Below, in pieces: positions 24,901 to 32,982 of a stretch of DNA of 47,012 bases. Both the position numbers and the translations under genes were made by a program. The first letter of the stretch is position 1. Every line of letters begins with the position of its first letter. Source of the DNA: an uncultured Prevotellaceae bacterium (lineage in GTDB: Bacteria > Bacteroidota > Bacteroidia > Bacteroidales > Bacteroidaceae); contig ONAG01000032.1 of the NCBI GenBank assembly GCA_900315745.1, positions 1-47,012 on the forward strand. The letters run 5' to 3'. Below the pieces are notes generated by a model. That model had not been told where the DNA came from, did not search any database, and saw only the letters and a list, made by a program, of their open reading frames with translations.

Positions 24901-26372
24901 TGCATAACGACACTGTTACGGTAGTGCCCGACCACATCATTTTCACCAACGACACAATTATCGACAAGTATGGGCATCATGGCATCTTGACCGGTAGTGT
25001 TGACCATCACAATCTTAGTGGATTCACTTTTGATTTGGGAGTGAATGCTCAGAACTTGCTATGTTATGATTTCAAGCAGTTTGGAGGCGATACTTTTTGC
25101 GGAACAGTTTTTGCGACAGGCAACTGCGATATACATGGAGTTAGTGGTGAAATAACTATAGATGTTGACGCAACCCCTGAGAAAAACACCCTCTTCTATT
25201 ACAATGCAGCCAGTCCAGAAGCACTGAGCAATCAAGATTTTATTGTTTGGAACGACATCACTCCAGAGCAAATAAACTTTGATGATTTGCCGTCAGCAAG
25301 TGATAGTAAAAAACACACTCAGCCACAAGCTGTTGAATTTGAAGAAGAAGAGGAGGTGGACATTCCGACCAATCTGAAAATGAATTTTCACATCAATGTT
25401 ACCCCACAAGCTGAATTGCGGCTGTTGATGGATGAAAATGGCGACTATATATCTCTCTTCGGACAGGGTGTGCTGAGGGCTTCATATTTCAACAAAGGTG
25501 CATTCAAAATGAATGGCAATTACTTGGTGGACCATGGTCTGTACAAGCTGACCATTCAGAATGTCATCAAAAAAGATTTCCAATTCAGACCAGGAGGAAC
25601 TATCACCTTTGGCGGAGACCCATATAATGCGGCACTCGACCTGGTGGCTTCATATACCATAAATGGAGTTCCACTTTCCGACCTCAACATTGGTGGTGGC
25701 TTCTCCAACAACAATATCCCTGTAAATTGCCTCATGAACATCAAAGGTACGCCATACCAGCCAACCGTAGATTTTGACTTGGAACTGCCCAAACTGAATA
25801 GTGAAGCAGAACAGATGGTTCGTAGGGTGATTAATGGAGAAGAAGAACTCAACCAACAAGTCATATACCTACTTGCAATAGGAAGGTTCTACAACAGTCA
25901 AACAGATTCGAGAGTAAGTGAGACGGGTCAAAGCAGGACAAGTCTTGCCATGCAAAGCTTGCTTAGTGGGACCATAAGCCAACAAATAAGCAGTGTATTG
26001 AGCAATTTCGTAAAAAGCAACAATTGGAATTTCGGGGCAAACATATCCACAGGTGACGAAGGATTCAACAATGCTGAATATGAAGGGTTGCTTAGTGGAA
26101 GACTGTTTGACAATCGACTGATAATCAACGGTGAGTTTGGGTATCGAGATAATCCTAATGCTACTACTTCCTTCATAGGTGACTTTGACATACAATACTT
26201 GCTATACCCCAATGGCAATTTGGCAGTAAAGGTATATAATCAGACCAACGACAGATACTTTATCAAGAACAGCCTCAACACCCAAGGCTTGGGACTTATC
26301 ATGAAAAAGGATTTCAACGGTTGGCGAGAACTAATCGGAATACAGCGTAAAAAGAAGAAAAACAATAAATAA
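21954..26372 (+). CDS. tamB: translocation and assembly module protein TamB
   Basis: A very long envelope protein (1472 residues from the first permitted start, a TTG) that spans the periplasm as a beta-rich lipid-transfer bridge and helps outer-membrane assembly. The N-terminal hydrophobic anchor (LWLLIGIVALSYVLLHLSS) is followed by repetitive beta structure and, from about residue 1130, the conserved DUF490/TamB end (LYKLTIQNVIKKDFQFRPGG, then YLLAIGRF). The start is uncertain. The frame is open upstream to 21903 and encodes a basic stretch, KLKKSKAIKILRH, typical of the cytoplasmic side of such an anchor. It is cut off from the ATG at 21882 by an in-frame TAG at 21900-21902. It is followed after one base by the 5'-nucleotidase gene. 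Confidence 0.9.
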   Translation: MLWLLIGIVALSYVLLHLSSVQGFIGEKTAAALSEKLNTRVEIGSVNIGMLNRIIIDDVMIEDQDRQEMLTASRLSAKVDLASLLRGKISITSAQFFGTKFNLYKKEASTPPNFQFIIDALSSQDDTTEEPLDLTINSLIIRNGELSYDKQYIPRKDKGFTPHHIKLTNISGHLVLNHLTDDEVDLKIKRLSLKENSGLHLQQMSFDLQADSTSALMTNLSIKLPQSTLMADTLKAIYKMEDGELVANSMQYKGNVGLLNLYPADIAFAFPQLKSFGEPLVASSRFSGTLNSLNLNLLNVKYGSLLSLDTNGTLYKKDHGMQYLFTIGNLAVDTPKLQELLKSAGFNFTIPSPIVNLGRLSYSGDVAGSENSHALLGNLSSEAGKLKLNVGMENKHVKGQIDTDNLQLNKILDSEQLGLLATSIDIEGDLPVNKNMSVIAKGLISKLEYKGHTYNNMILDGHYDNEQFEGLFHIDDPNGELSLSGMVNLSEQSPKAVINASARHFNPQALGITNEELKGHVFDFDLKADLTGHGVNDVNGVIDIGNLHWQSQEKNYQLASLHLDADNEGVEKHVDIDGDFGNVHISGNYEFDELIGCVSNIIKSKLPTLPYLKSGTSKYNSSFSFSADIDRSDWIKQFVDLPITINAPMHLHGNVDEKANSINLECFAPSIEYDEGDYRDLEIIMKTENDTLYTDASVIIMQSEGKRLDVALSTKAMDNNLMADLAFNNKGNKQFLKGTLSSITTFGLDAQNNPQVQVMVNPSQIFVKNTPWDVVPSELVLSKNSIVINGEKGFSIQNRNQKVEIHGSLTNNPNDTIKVSLNQLDAEFLSNILDVDGVDFGGKISGNATVMSVYDTPEAKANLFIDDFTFENGLMGDMTLDANWNAQENNINISAIAKDGIEGTTLINGHVGLETEEINLDITAQKTPLHFLERFCNSFMPRIDARIDGHVRVFGPLSTVNLEGKVVGNGPLYVSSLNTVYNMHNDTVTVVPDHIIFTNDTIIDKYGHHGILTGSVDHHNLSGFTFDLGVNAQNLLCYDFKQFGGDTFCGTVFATGNCDIHGVSGEITIDVDATPEKNTLFYYNAASPEALSNQDFIVWNDITPEQINFDDLPSASDSKKHTQPQAVEFEEEEEVDIPTNLKMNFHINVTPQAELRLLMDENGDYISLFGQGVLRASYFNKGAFKMNGNYLVDHGLYKLTIQNVIKKDFQFRPGGTITFGGDPYNAALDLVASYTINGVPLSDLNIGGGFSNNNIPVNCLMNIKGTPYQPTVDFDLELPKLNSEAEQMVRRVINGEEELNQQVIYLLAIGRFYNSQTDSRVSETGQSRTSLAMQSLLSGTISQQISSVLSNFVKSNNWNFGANISTGDEGFNNAEYEGLLSGRLFDNRLIINGEFGYRDNPNATTSFIGDFDIQYLLYPNGNLAVKVYNQTNDRYFIKNSLNTQGLGLIMKKDFNGWRELIGIQRKKKKNNK

Positions 26373-26373
26373 A

Positions 26374-28113
26374 ATGAAAAAAACAATATTGGCATTTATA
26401 ACCTTTCTAATGTTAACACCCATGCCTTCATTAGGAAAAACAAAAAATGTAGTATTAAAGATTGTTGAGACAAGTGACGTTCACGGTTATTTCTTCCCTT
26501 ACGATTTCATAAACCGCAAACCGCTTGAAGGAACCTTGGCTCGAGTAATGACTTATGTTGGTGAATTGCGAAAGCAATATGGAGAGAATGTCATACTCCT
26601 TGATAACGGTGACATCCTTCAGGGACAACCCTCATGTTATTATTGCAATTTCGTGAAGCCAGAGATACCCAATGTCGCTGCAGAAGTCATCAACTATATG
26701 GGATACGATGCACAAACCATTGGCAATCATGACGTGGAAACAGGTCATGCTGTCTATGACAAATGGATTAAGGAAGTGAATTGTCCAATGTTGGGTGCCA
26801 ATATAATAGAGACAAAAACCAACAAGCCTTATGTGACTCCTTATACTATCCTGAACAGAAGTGGAGTGAAGATTGCCATCATGGGATTGCTGACTCCTGC
26901 CATACCCAATTGGCTCAACGAGGAATTGTGGAGTGGTCTGAAATTCGATGAAATGGTTAATGCTGCAAAGTATTGGATGACGTACATACAGGAAAAAGAG
27001 CAGCCTGATGTCGTTATTGGCTTGTTCCACTCTGGCAGTGATGGTGGTATTGTAACCCCTGATTATGAGGAGGATGTATCCCTGAGAATAGCACGGGAGG
27101 TTTCTGGCTTTGATATCATCATGTTTGGACATGACCACACGAAGCACCACAGTGTGGTGAAGAATGTGGCAGGAGAAGACGTGCTCTGCCTTGACCCTTC
27201 ATGCAATGCACTAATGGTAGCAGAAGCTACCGTAGAGTTGAAATTGGGAAAAAAGAACAAGGTGCTGGAAAAGCATGTCATGGGAGAAGTGAAAAGCATG
27301 AAATCTTATGAAATAGACGCTGATTTCATGCGTTACTTCCAACCCACGATAGATAGTGTAAAAACCTATGTTGATAGGAAAATCGGTGAAATAGATAACA
27401 CTATCTATACACGAGATTGCTATTTTGGAAATGCTGCATTTTCAGATTTTATCCACGACATTCAACTTGCCATAACAAATGCAGACATTTCAATTAACGC
27501 CCCTCTGACGTTCAATACAAGTATCAAGGCTGGTCCGGTATATGTTAGCGACATGTTCAATCTTTACAAATACGAAAACTATCTTTATGTAATGAGGATG
27601 ACTGGCGAGGAAATACGCAAGCATTTGGAGATGAGTTACGATTTATGGGTGAATACAATGAAGTCGCCTGAAGATCATATCATGCTGTTGAATGATGGGA
27701 CATTGGATGACAAACAGCGTTACATGTTCAAGAATCTTGCATTCAATTTCGATAGTGCTGCCGGCATTGATTATGAGGTTGATGTCACTCAGCCTGATGG
27801 AAAGAAAGTAAGAATACTGCGGATGAGTAATGGCGAACCCTTTGATGAAAGCAAATGGTATCGTGTGGCTTTGAACAGTTATCGTGGCAATGGCGGTGGA
27901 GAACTGCTCACAAAAGGTGCTGGAATTCCTCATGAAGAACTGAAAAGTCGCATTATTTACCAAAGCGACAGGGATCAGCGTTACTATATTATGAAAGAAT
28001 TTGAAAAATCTGGCAGATTGCATCCGAAAGCACATAACAACTGGCGCTTCGTGCCTGAGGAATGGGCAGGACCTGCCATAATTCGGGACAGGAAATTACT
28101 ATTTGGAGAGTAA
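26374..28113 (+). CDS. periplasmic bifunctional metallophosphatase/5'-nucleotidase
   Basis: A 579-residue exported enzyme of the UshA/CpdB type. A signal peptide (MKKTILAFITFLMLTPMPSLG) precedes a dimetal phosphoesterase domain with ETSDVHG, LDNGDILQG, GNHDVE and FGHDHTKHH. The C-terminal 5'-nucleotidase substrate domain holds NSYRGNGGGEL. It should remove phosphate from nucleotides, or open 2',3'-cyclic nucleotides, in the periplasm for salvage. The gene is one base after tamB and 13 bases before the preferred nudC start, forming one operon; pairing with an NAD pyrophosphatase hints at nucleotide and NAD turnover. Confidence 0.92.
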   Translation: MKKTILAFITFLMLTPMPSLGKTKNVVLKIVETSDVHGYFFPYDFINRKPLEGTLARVMTYVGELRKQYGENVILLDNGDILQGQPSCYYCNFVKPEIPNVAAEVINYMGYDAQTIGNHDVETGHAVYDKWIKEVNCPMLGANIIETKTNKPYVTPYTILNRSGVKIAIMGLLTPAIPNWLNEELWSGLKFDEMVNAAKYWMTYIQEKEQPDVVIGLFHSGSDGGIVTPDYEEDVSLRIAREVSGFDIIMFGHDHTKHHSVVKNVAGEDVLCLDPSCNALMVAEATVELKLGKKNKVLEKHVMGEVKSMKSYEIDADFMRYFQPTIDSVKTYVDRKIGEIDNTIYTRDCYFGNAAFSDFIHDIQLAITNADISINAPLTFNTSIKAGPVYVSDMFNLYKYENYLYVMRMTGEEIRKHLEMSYDLWVNTMKSPEDHIMLLNDGTLDDKQRYMFKNLAFNFDSAAGIDYEVDVTQPDGKKVRILRMSNGEPFDESKWYRVALNSYRGNGGGELLTKGAGIPHEELKSRIIYQSDRDQRYYIMKEFEKSGRLHPKAHNNWRFVPEEWAGPAIIRDRKLLFGE

Positions 28114-28126
28114 AAGAAAGATAATC

Positions 28127-28918
28127 ATGGAAAAGTCATATTGGTTCGTTTTTTGTAAAAATGACATTCTGCTTGAAAAGGCAGAAGATGGCACCTGCAT
28201 CATACCACATCAAGAAGAACCTCCGATTCCCCTTAAGCCATGGACCACGGTTCACAACATAACACCTTGGATAGATGGCGAGCCTGTGAAGACATATTCC
28301 ATAGATTATCCTGTAACCAACAATCCCCATTATCATGCCTGCGGACTACGTGATTCGTACAAGTATTTGCCAACCAACATGTATCTGAAGGCTGGCAAAT
28401 GTGCAGAAATATTGTATTGGGACAGCAATACAAAGTTTTGTGGAGTTTGTGGAGGACCTATGAAACTGCATACCGACATTTCAAAGCGATGCACATGTTG
28501 CGGTAAAGAGGTTTGGCCACAACTTGCGACCGCAATCATAGTATTGATACAGAGAGGAGAAGAGGTGCTTTTGGTCCATGCTCGCAATTTCAAGAGCGAT
28601 TTTTATGGACTGGTAGCCGGTTTTGTAGAAACAGGTGAGACTCTTGAAGAGGCTGTAGAACGTGAGGTGCTGGAAGAGACAGGCATTCGCATAAAAAACA
28701 TACGATACCATGCAAGTCAGCCGTGGCCTTATCCATGTGGCCTGATGGTGGGATTCTATGCGGAATATGAAAGTGGTCAATTGCATTTGCAGAAAAGTGA
28801 GTTGTCACGTGGAGGATGGTTCCGTTATGACAATCTTCCTCATATTCCAGAAAAATTGTCAATAGCCCGACAGTTGATAGATAATTGGGTCAGGCAGTTT
28901 CAAAGGCAACAGCCCTAA
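28127..28918 (+). CDS. nudC: NAD(+) diphosphatase / RNA-deNADding Nudix hydrolase
   Basis: A 263-residue cytoplasmic Nudix enzyme that splits NAD(H) into NMN(H) and AMP and, in characterised members, removes NAD caps from RNA. A zinc ribbon uses Cys105, Cys108, Cys122 and Cys125. The Nudix box runs from Gly165 (GFVETGETLEEAVE, then REVLEETGI), followed by the NudC-specific SQPWPYP. A TTG start at 28103 would overlap the previous gene; the ATG at 28127 gives a normal N-terminus. Its last four bases overlap tail to tail with the next gene. Confidence 0.93.
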   Translation: MEKSYWFVFCKNDILLEKAEDGTCIIPHQEEPPIPLKPWTTVHNITPWIDGEPVKTYSIDYPVTNNPHYHACGLRDSYKYLPTNMYLKAGKCAEILYWDSNTKFCGVCGGPMKLHTDISKRCTCCGKEVWPQLATAIIVLIQRGEEVLLVHARNFKSDFYGLVAGFVETGETLEEAVEREVLEETGIRIKNIRYHASQPWPYPCGLMVGFYAEYESGQLHLQKSELSRGGWFRYDNLPHIPEKLSIARQLIDNWVRQFQRQQP

Positions 28919-29379
28919 CAAACACACACTTCTCCAAACAGTTCGTTGTTTCTTGAAGCAATAAAACCATATGCCTTTGCTTTCCCACCCTTGTTTGAGA
29001 TTTTTTTATGCAACTCAGATGTTCCCTTGGGTAGAGATGCTATTGCTTGGTTATCTACTATAATGTCTATCTTTCCGTCATTGCTTGCTATGGCTGATGC
29101 TTGAAACATGCCCAAGTGATGCTTGGCGTTTTCATATAATACAAGGTCATAATGAACAAACCCCTTCTTTGTCATCAGTTGATATTCTCCATCATAGTCA
29201 ACAAATATTTCATTCTGTTCAGGGGGTGCGTCTATGTCAAGAATACCATTAAAGACCCATTTCTTTCCGCTGTGTCTGAATGTTGGTTCTACATAATCAG
29301 AATGCGAATCATCATGCTTCCGCAAAAACACTACAGCCAACACAATCACTATAGCTGCTATTATAATTAAATAAGCCAT
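28915..29379 (-). CDS. small membrane-anchored protein, possible HIRAN-like domain
   Basis: A 154-residue protein with one N-terminal membrane helix (LIIIAAIVIVLAVVFL, residues 4-19) and a soluble domain of about 110 residues. The end (GKIDIIVDNQAIASLPKG, then GFIASRNNELFGEV) weakly resembles the HIRAN fold, in which a strand carrying an 'IAV..dG..IGylp' pattern is diagnostic. HIRAN domains bind DNA ends or other ligands, but here the domain would be tethered at the membrane. I do not recognise a named family with confidence. Confidence 0.55.
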   Translation of the reverse strand: MAYLIIIAAIVIVLAVVFLRKHDDSHSDYVEPTFRHSGKKWVFNGILDIDAPPEQNEIFVDYDGEYQLMTKKGFVHYDLVLYENAKHHLGMFQASAIASNDGKIDIIVDNQAIASLPKGTSELHKKISNKGGKAKAYGFIASRNNELFGEVCVC

Positions 29380-29413
29380 AATTCTAAATTTTAATATTAG
29401 TTGTTGCTATATG

Positions 29414-30781
29414 TCAACGAGAAAGAAGTTTTCCGTTGACATACACTTTCTTATATTTTATGTTCGAGGTTCCTTGCTCTACGCAAGGTTCTTGTTCTGT
29501 AACGCCATCAAACCTGCAATTCTTAAACATGATATTTCGTGCAAGCGCCTTATCTTCAAAGCCATCAACATGGAGCACATAACGACTCTTTTTGCTGCTG
29601 ATGTCTTCTAATGTTATGTTATGAAAATAGGGATAATAATCACCCTTGTCAACATTCCAGTATTTCAACTCGATGCCCAAGATTGCCAAATCGCACACCC
29701 CTACTTCAATCTTTTTCACATAAATATCATTGACTTCCCCTCCCCTATTGGCATTTGATTTTATTCGAATGATTCTCACCAAATTAGGACTATCCATCTT
29801 GCAATCATATACCCAAACATGATGGCAACCTCCTGTTATCTCGCTACCTATGGCGACACCAGCATGACCATCACGCATGGTGCATCCCCGGATGATGATA
29901 TTTTCGCTTGGGATCATCCAACGCCGCCCATCATCGTCTTTCCCACTTTTTATGGCAATGCAATCATCGCCTGTGTCAAAAAAGCAATCCTCTATCAACA
30001 TGTTCTTGCATGATTCTGGATCGCAGCCGTCATTGTTCCACCCGTGACTTCTCAATGTCAGTCTTCGCATAGTGATGTTTTCGCACATGAGAGGATGAAT
30101 TAGCCAGAATGGGGAACGATTTATTTCGAAGTCTTCAAGAAGTATGTTTTTGCATTTGTAGAAATTGATGAATTGTGGTCTCATTCCATAAGCATCTTGA
30201 AAAACTCTTCTTTCCAAAGGCCATTGTTCCTGTAGGGCTTGGTTAAGCATTTGCTTTTCTCCTCCATTAGAACCATCAGGAAAAGAAACATGTAGAATTT
30301 TGTCCGGATTAATCCAATTGGTGAAATCTGCCTGGCCATCCAACAATCCTTTTCCAGTGATGGCAATATTGTTTTCATTATAAGCATATATAAGTGGAGA
30401 AAGGTTATAGCAGTCAATACCTTCGATACGTGTAAGTACCACTGGATAACAATTTGGATTGATGGTGAATCGTAGTACGGCACCTTCTTCGAGATGCAAG
30501 TTCACATTCGACCTCAAATGAATTGCACCAGTAAGAAATGTTCCTCTTGGCACTACAACACGACCACCACCTTTGGAAGAACAGTCTATGATGGCATCAT
30601 CAATAGCTTTGGTGTAGAGGGTGTCTTCATTATTATGATAGTTGGTAATTATGAAGTCTCGATTGGGAAAAGATGGGACTGTGATGCTCTTCTCCACTTT
30701 CTTCATCATACGCCATGGATTTGAGGCAATAGCAACGAAAGGGAACGAAAGAAGGATGATGCATGTAAGCACCTTTTTCAT
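29414..30781 (-). CDS. secreted glycoside hydrolase family 28 (polygalacturonase-like)
   Basis: A 455-residue exported right-handed beta-helix enzyme expected to cleave galacturonic acid linkages in pectin or a related polyuronide. The signal peptide is MKKVLTCIILLSFPFVAIAS. The GH28 catalytic signatures are all there: WNNDGCDPES (N-x-D), DTGDDCIAIKSG (the Asp pair), DGHAGVAIGSE (GHG replaced by GHAG) and RIIRIKSNANRGG (RxK). The open frame reaches 30919 but starts before 30802 give no signal peptide. No SusCD genes are near, so it is a stand-alone enzyme here. Confidence 0.9.
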   Translation of the reverse strand: MKKVLTCIILLSFPFVAIASNPWRMMKKVEKSITVPSFPNRDFIITNYHNNEDTLYTKAIDDAIIDCSSKGGGRVVVPRGTFLTGAIHLRSNVNLHLEEGAVLRFTINPNCYPVVLTRIEGIDCYNLSPLIYAYNENNIAITGKGLLDGQADFTNWINPDKILHVSFPDGSNGGEKQMLNQALQEQWPLERRVFQDAYGMRPQFINFYKCKNILLEDFEINRSPFWLIHPLMCENITMRRLTLRSHGWNNDGCDPESCKNMLIEDCFFDTGDDCIAIKSGKDDDGRRWMIPSENIIIRGCTMRDGHAGVAIGSEITGGCHHVWVYDCKMDSPNLVRIIRIKSNANRGGEVNDIYVKKIEVGVCDLAILGIELKYWNVDKGDYYPYFHNITLEDISSKKSRYVLHVDGFEDKALARNIMFKNCRFDGVTEQEPCVEQGTSNIKYKKVYVNGKLLSR

Positions 30782-30905
30782 CTTATAATGTAGTTTGTTC
30801 ATAGGCTTTTGTGGAATAATTGACCAAAACCATAAAGGTGTTCGGTAAGAAAGATAATGACCGATTGGATTATGTTTTTTCGCCGCTAAGTTAAGTATTA
30901 AAATT

Positions 30906-30941
30906 GAATTGACAAACAAAAAGTCTGGAGAATTGTCAAAC
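30906..30941. promoter_or_regulatory. tandem TTGWCAA boxes upstream of the GH28 gene
   Basis: GAATTGACAAAC (30906-30917) and GAATTGTCAAAC (30930-30941) are 12-base direct repeats with one difference, 24 bases apart. Each holds the palindrome TTG-W-CAA. This is in the 409-base gap between the GH28 gene and the divergent nitrilase gene, 125-160 bases upstream of the GH28 start. It looks like a pair of sites for a dimeric regulator. I saw no proper TAnnTTTG box for GH28; the rest of the gap is AT-rich with nothing else recognisable except the nitrilase promoter. Confidence 0.4.
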
Positions 30942-31117
30942 GCAATTATATAAGGTAAGGAAGACCAATAGAATATGAGATGTTTATGGTAGTTTTTGAA
31001 TGCCTATAGATGATTGCAAAAATAAAAAGAAACACATCTTCAAACCATGATATAAGGAAGATGTTGATGAATGATTGGAGAAACATAAAAAACATAATTG
31101 AAAAATACTTGTTTTTC

Positions 31118-31148
31118 TTGCAAATAAGAAGGAAAGTACTTACTTTTG
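31118..31148 (+). promoter_or_regulatory. promoter of the nitrilase operon
   Basis: TTG (31118-31120), 20 bases, then TACTTTTG (31141-31148). This gives a leader of about 35 bases before the ATG at 31191. Confidence 0.6.
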
Positions 31149-31190
31149 CAAAATAACAATCATTAATGGCAACAAAGCTAAACATCCAAC

Positions 31191-31967
31191 ATGCGAATTA
31201 CCTTAATACAGACCGACATCAAATGGGCAGCACCATTAGACAATGCTATTAAGGTGGAAAAGATGCTTGCTGATGTACCAAGAAGCGACTTGTATGTCTT
31301 GCCGGAAATGTGGAGCACGGGATTCGTTACAGAACCAGAAAGTGTGGCAGAAAAGGATGGTTGCTCACTGCAATGGATGCTCAAGACTTCTGAGAGATTG
31401 CGCTCATCCATTTGTGGCAGTCTTGCAATTGAAGAACGTGACAAGAATGGCAATGTTTCCTATCGAAACCGCCTGTATTACGTGTCATGTGGACATATAG
31501 TTGCACAATACGACAAGCACCATCTCTTCACATGTGGTGGGGAACACAAATTCTACACGCCAGGAAAAGGCCGCGTGGTAGTAAAGGATGGAGACTTCAG
31601 ATGGTTGCTGCTGACATGTTACGACTTGCGATTTCCTGTATGGAGTCGTTATCGTGGTGATTATGATGGCATCATAATCGTTGCCAATTGGCCTGAAAGC
31701 CGCAAAGTTGCATGGGATACATTGATTCGTGCGCGTGCGATAGAAAATCAATGCTATGTGGTGGCGGTCAATAGGGTTGGAGCAGACGAGCGATGCAACT
31801 ATGTTGGAGGTAGTGCAATAATAAATGCAAAAGGTATGACCATTGCAAAATGCGCAACAGGTTTGGAATCAACAGAGACAGCAGAAATCCGCATGGAAGA
31901 ATTAAATAATTTTCGAAACAAATTCGCGGTTCTTGAAGACCGTGATGAATATGAATTCAATTACTGA
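31191..31967 (+). CDS. nitrilase-superfamily omega-amidase (YafV-like)
   Basis: A 258-residue carbon-nitrogen hydrolase. The catalytic triad is visible: Glu in LPEMWSTGF, Lys in YDKHHLF and Cys in LLTCYDLRFP. The sequence around these residues fits the YafV/Nit2 omega-amidase branch, which hydrolyses alpha-ketoglutaramate and alpha-ketosuccinamate made by glutamine or asparagine transaminases. It has its own promoter and is followed after eight bases by a conserved unknown gene. Confidence 0.9.
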   Translation: MRITLIQTDIKWAAPLDNAIKVEKMLADVPRSDLYVLPEMWSTGFVTEPESVAEKDGCSLQWMLKTSERLRSSICGSLAIEERDKNGNVSYRNRLYYVSCGHIVAQYDKHHLFTCGGEHKFYTPGKGRVVVKDGDFRWLLLTCYDLRFPVWSRYRGDYDGIIIVANWPESRKVAWDTLIRARAIENQCYVVAVNRVGADERCNYVGGSAIINAKGMTIAKCATGLESTETAEIRMEELNNFRNKFAVLEDRDEYEFNY

Positions 31968-31975
31968 GACAAAAT

Positions 31976-32776
31976 ATGAAACAAACAGACAACAAAGCAT
32001 TATCCTTAAAGACGCTCAACAAGAGCAATGTATGGGACTTGCAAGAAAACGACATCTTTCGCCTTTGGGAAGCTGCTGAAAAAGATGCAGACATCAAGGA
32101 CAATTCCCGCCATTACATTGGCATTATAAAAAGTGCCTTTGACATGGAAGAAGTGAAACTTGACAAACCTGAGATTGTCAAGAAATACGAGGATCGTGGT
32201 TTCAAAGTTGGAGTATTAAAGACAGATGAAAGCACGAAAATCAAATGGGCTATAAAGAAGCGTCCAATATTGCGAGTGACCGATCTGACCTATGAAAACA
32301 TTCGCCATATCACTACTGCAAAATTGCTGGAAGTAATAGACCGCAATTTTGGGGGTGGATGGGACAGCTTGTCTCAAAGCATTCAGGATATTATTGAATC
32401 TGGCTTTGATATAAGCACTACGACTTTGCCCAAAGAACGGCTTCGCAAGCCAGGTGGCATGTATGAAAAGAAAGTTGACGATGGCTTCGACGTGCTTGAA
32501 ATTCCAAAAGGCATGTGGGTGGAAGCCATATTTGCCAAAGCAAAGCCTGCGGTAGAGAGACCTCGCATGAAATTTGATGAGATTGATGAGGATGTGGAAA
32601 AAGAAGACGATGATGATTATCCTGAAATAGAAGATCATTACAATGATCCTGATGAAGATGACGATGCTTTCGATGAGGAAAAATTGACAGAAGAGAGTTA
32701 TCGTACAACTTTTGAAACAGACCCGGAGGACTTAAACTACGAGGCTGAGAGCATAAGTGACGAATACGATGAATAA
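31976..32776 (+). CDS. conserved protein with long acidic tail, function unknown
   Basis: A 266-residue protein I cannot place in a named family. The first 200 residues look folded and fairly basic (SLSQSIQDIIESGFDISTTT, then LPKERLRKPGG), while the last 65 are mostly Asp, Glu and Tyr (EDDDDYPEIEDHYNDPDEDD). There is no signal peptide. Basic domain plus acidic tail is typical of nucleic-acid-binding proteins that use the tail to tune binding, but this is only a guess. It lies eight bases after the nitrilase gene and is followed by a good terminator, so the two form an operon. Confidence 0.7.
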   Translation: MKQTDNKALSLKTLNKSNVWDLQENDIFRLWEAAEKDADIKDNSRHYIGIIKSAFDMEEVKLDKPEIVKKYEDRGFKVGVLKTDESTKIKWAIKKRPILRVTDLTYENIRHITTAKLLEVIDRNFGGGWDSLSQSIQDIIESGFDISTTTLPKERLRKPGGMYEKKVDDGFDVLEIPKGMWVEAIFAKAKPAVERPRMKFDEIDEDVEKEDDDDYPEIEDHYNDPDEDDDAFDEEKLTEESYRTTFETDPEDLNYEAESISDEYDE

Positions 32777-32799
32777 GTAAACCTCCATCTTGGAAATAC

Positions 32800-32827
32800 G
32801 GGCATCCATTTAGGGTGCCCTTTTTTT
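32800..32827 (+). terminator. Rho-independent terminator of the nitrilase operon
   Basis: GGGCATCC (32800-32807) pairs with GGGTGCCC (32813-32820) through eight pairs, one of them U-G, around a five-base loop. Seven T follow at 32821-32827. Confidence 0.85.
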
Positions 32828-32849
32828 GAAATCAAAAAGGAAAGGAAAA

Positions 32850-32946
32850 CAAAAAGGTGGCTTGTCTCACGACAAACCACCCAACATACTTACTAAAACT
32901 AAATTAACCACTAAAAAAACTAATCTTTGTATCTTTTCATGAATAC
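32850..32946 (-). ncRNA. candidate small RNA of about 95 nt
   Basis: On the minus strand a full promoter (TTTG 32982-32979, 20 bases, TACATTTG 32958-32951) is followed by some 60 AT-rich bases and then a strong hairpin with a T-run. The arms are 32871-32881 and 32856-32866 (GGTGGTTTGTC / GACAAGCCACC, one mismatch, loop GTGA), and TTTTTG follows at 32855-32850. No gene on this strand lies downstream, as the neighbouring nitrilase operon is convergent. The transcript would contain a six-codon ORF, MKRYKD (32940-32920). I cannot tie it to a named RNA family from memory. Confidence 0.55.
32856..32881 (-). terminator. terminator of the small-RNA transcript
   Basis: An eleven-position stem with one mismatch and a GTGA loop, followed on the minus strand by five T and G. 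It stands back to back with the terminator of the nitrilase operon. Confidence 0.75.
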
Positions 32947-32950
32947 ATTG

Positions 32951-32982
32951 CAAATGTAAGATGAATTCTTGATAAATCCAAA
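32951..32982 (-). promoter_or_regulatory. promoter of the small-RNA transcript
   Basis: TTTG (32982-32979), 20 bases, TACATTTG (32958-32951) on the minus strand, both boxes matching the Bacteroidetes consensus. Confidence 0.6.

Noticed and set aside
30946-31185. 79-residue minus-strand ORF rich in Phe and Ile
   Set aside because: It lies in AT-rich intergenic DNA, crosses the nitrilase promoter, and its hydrophobic content is what AT-rich sequence gives by chance.
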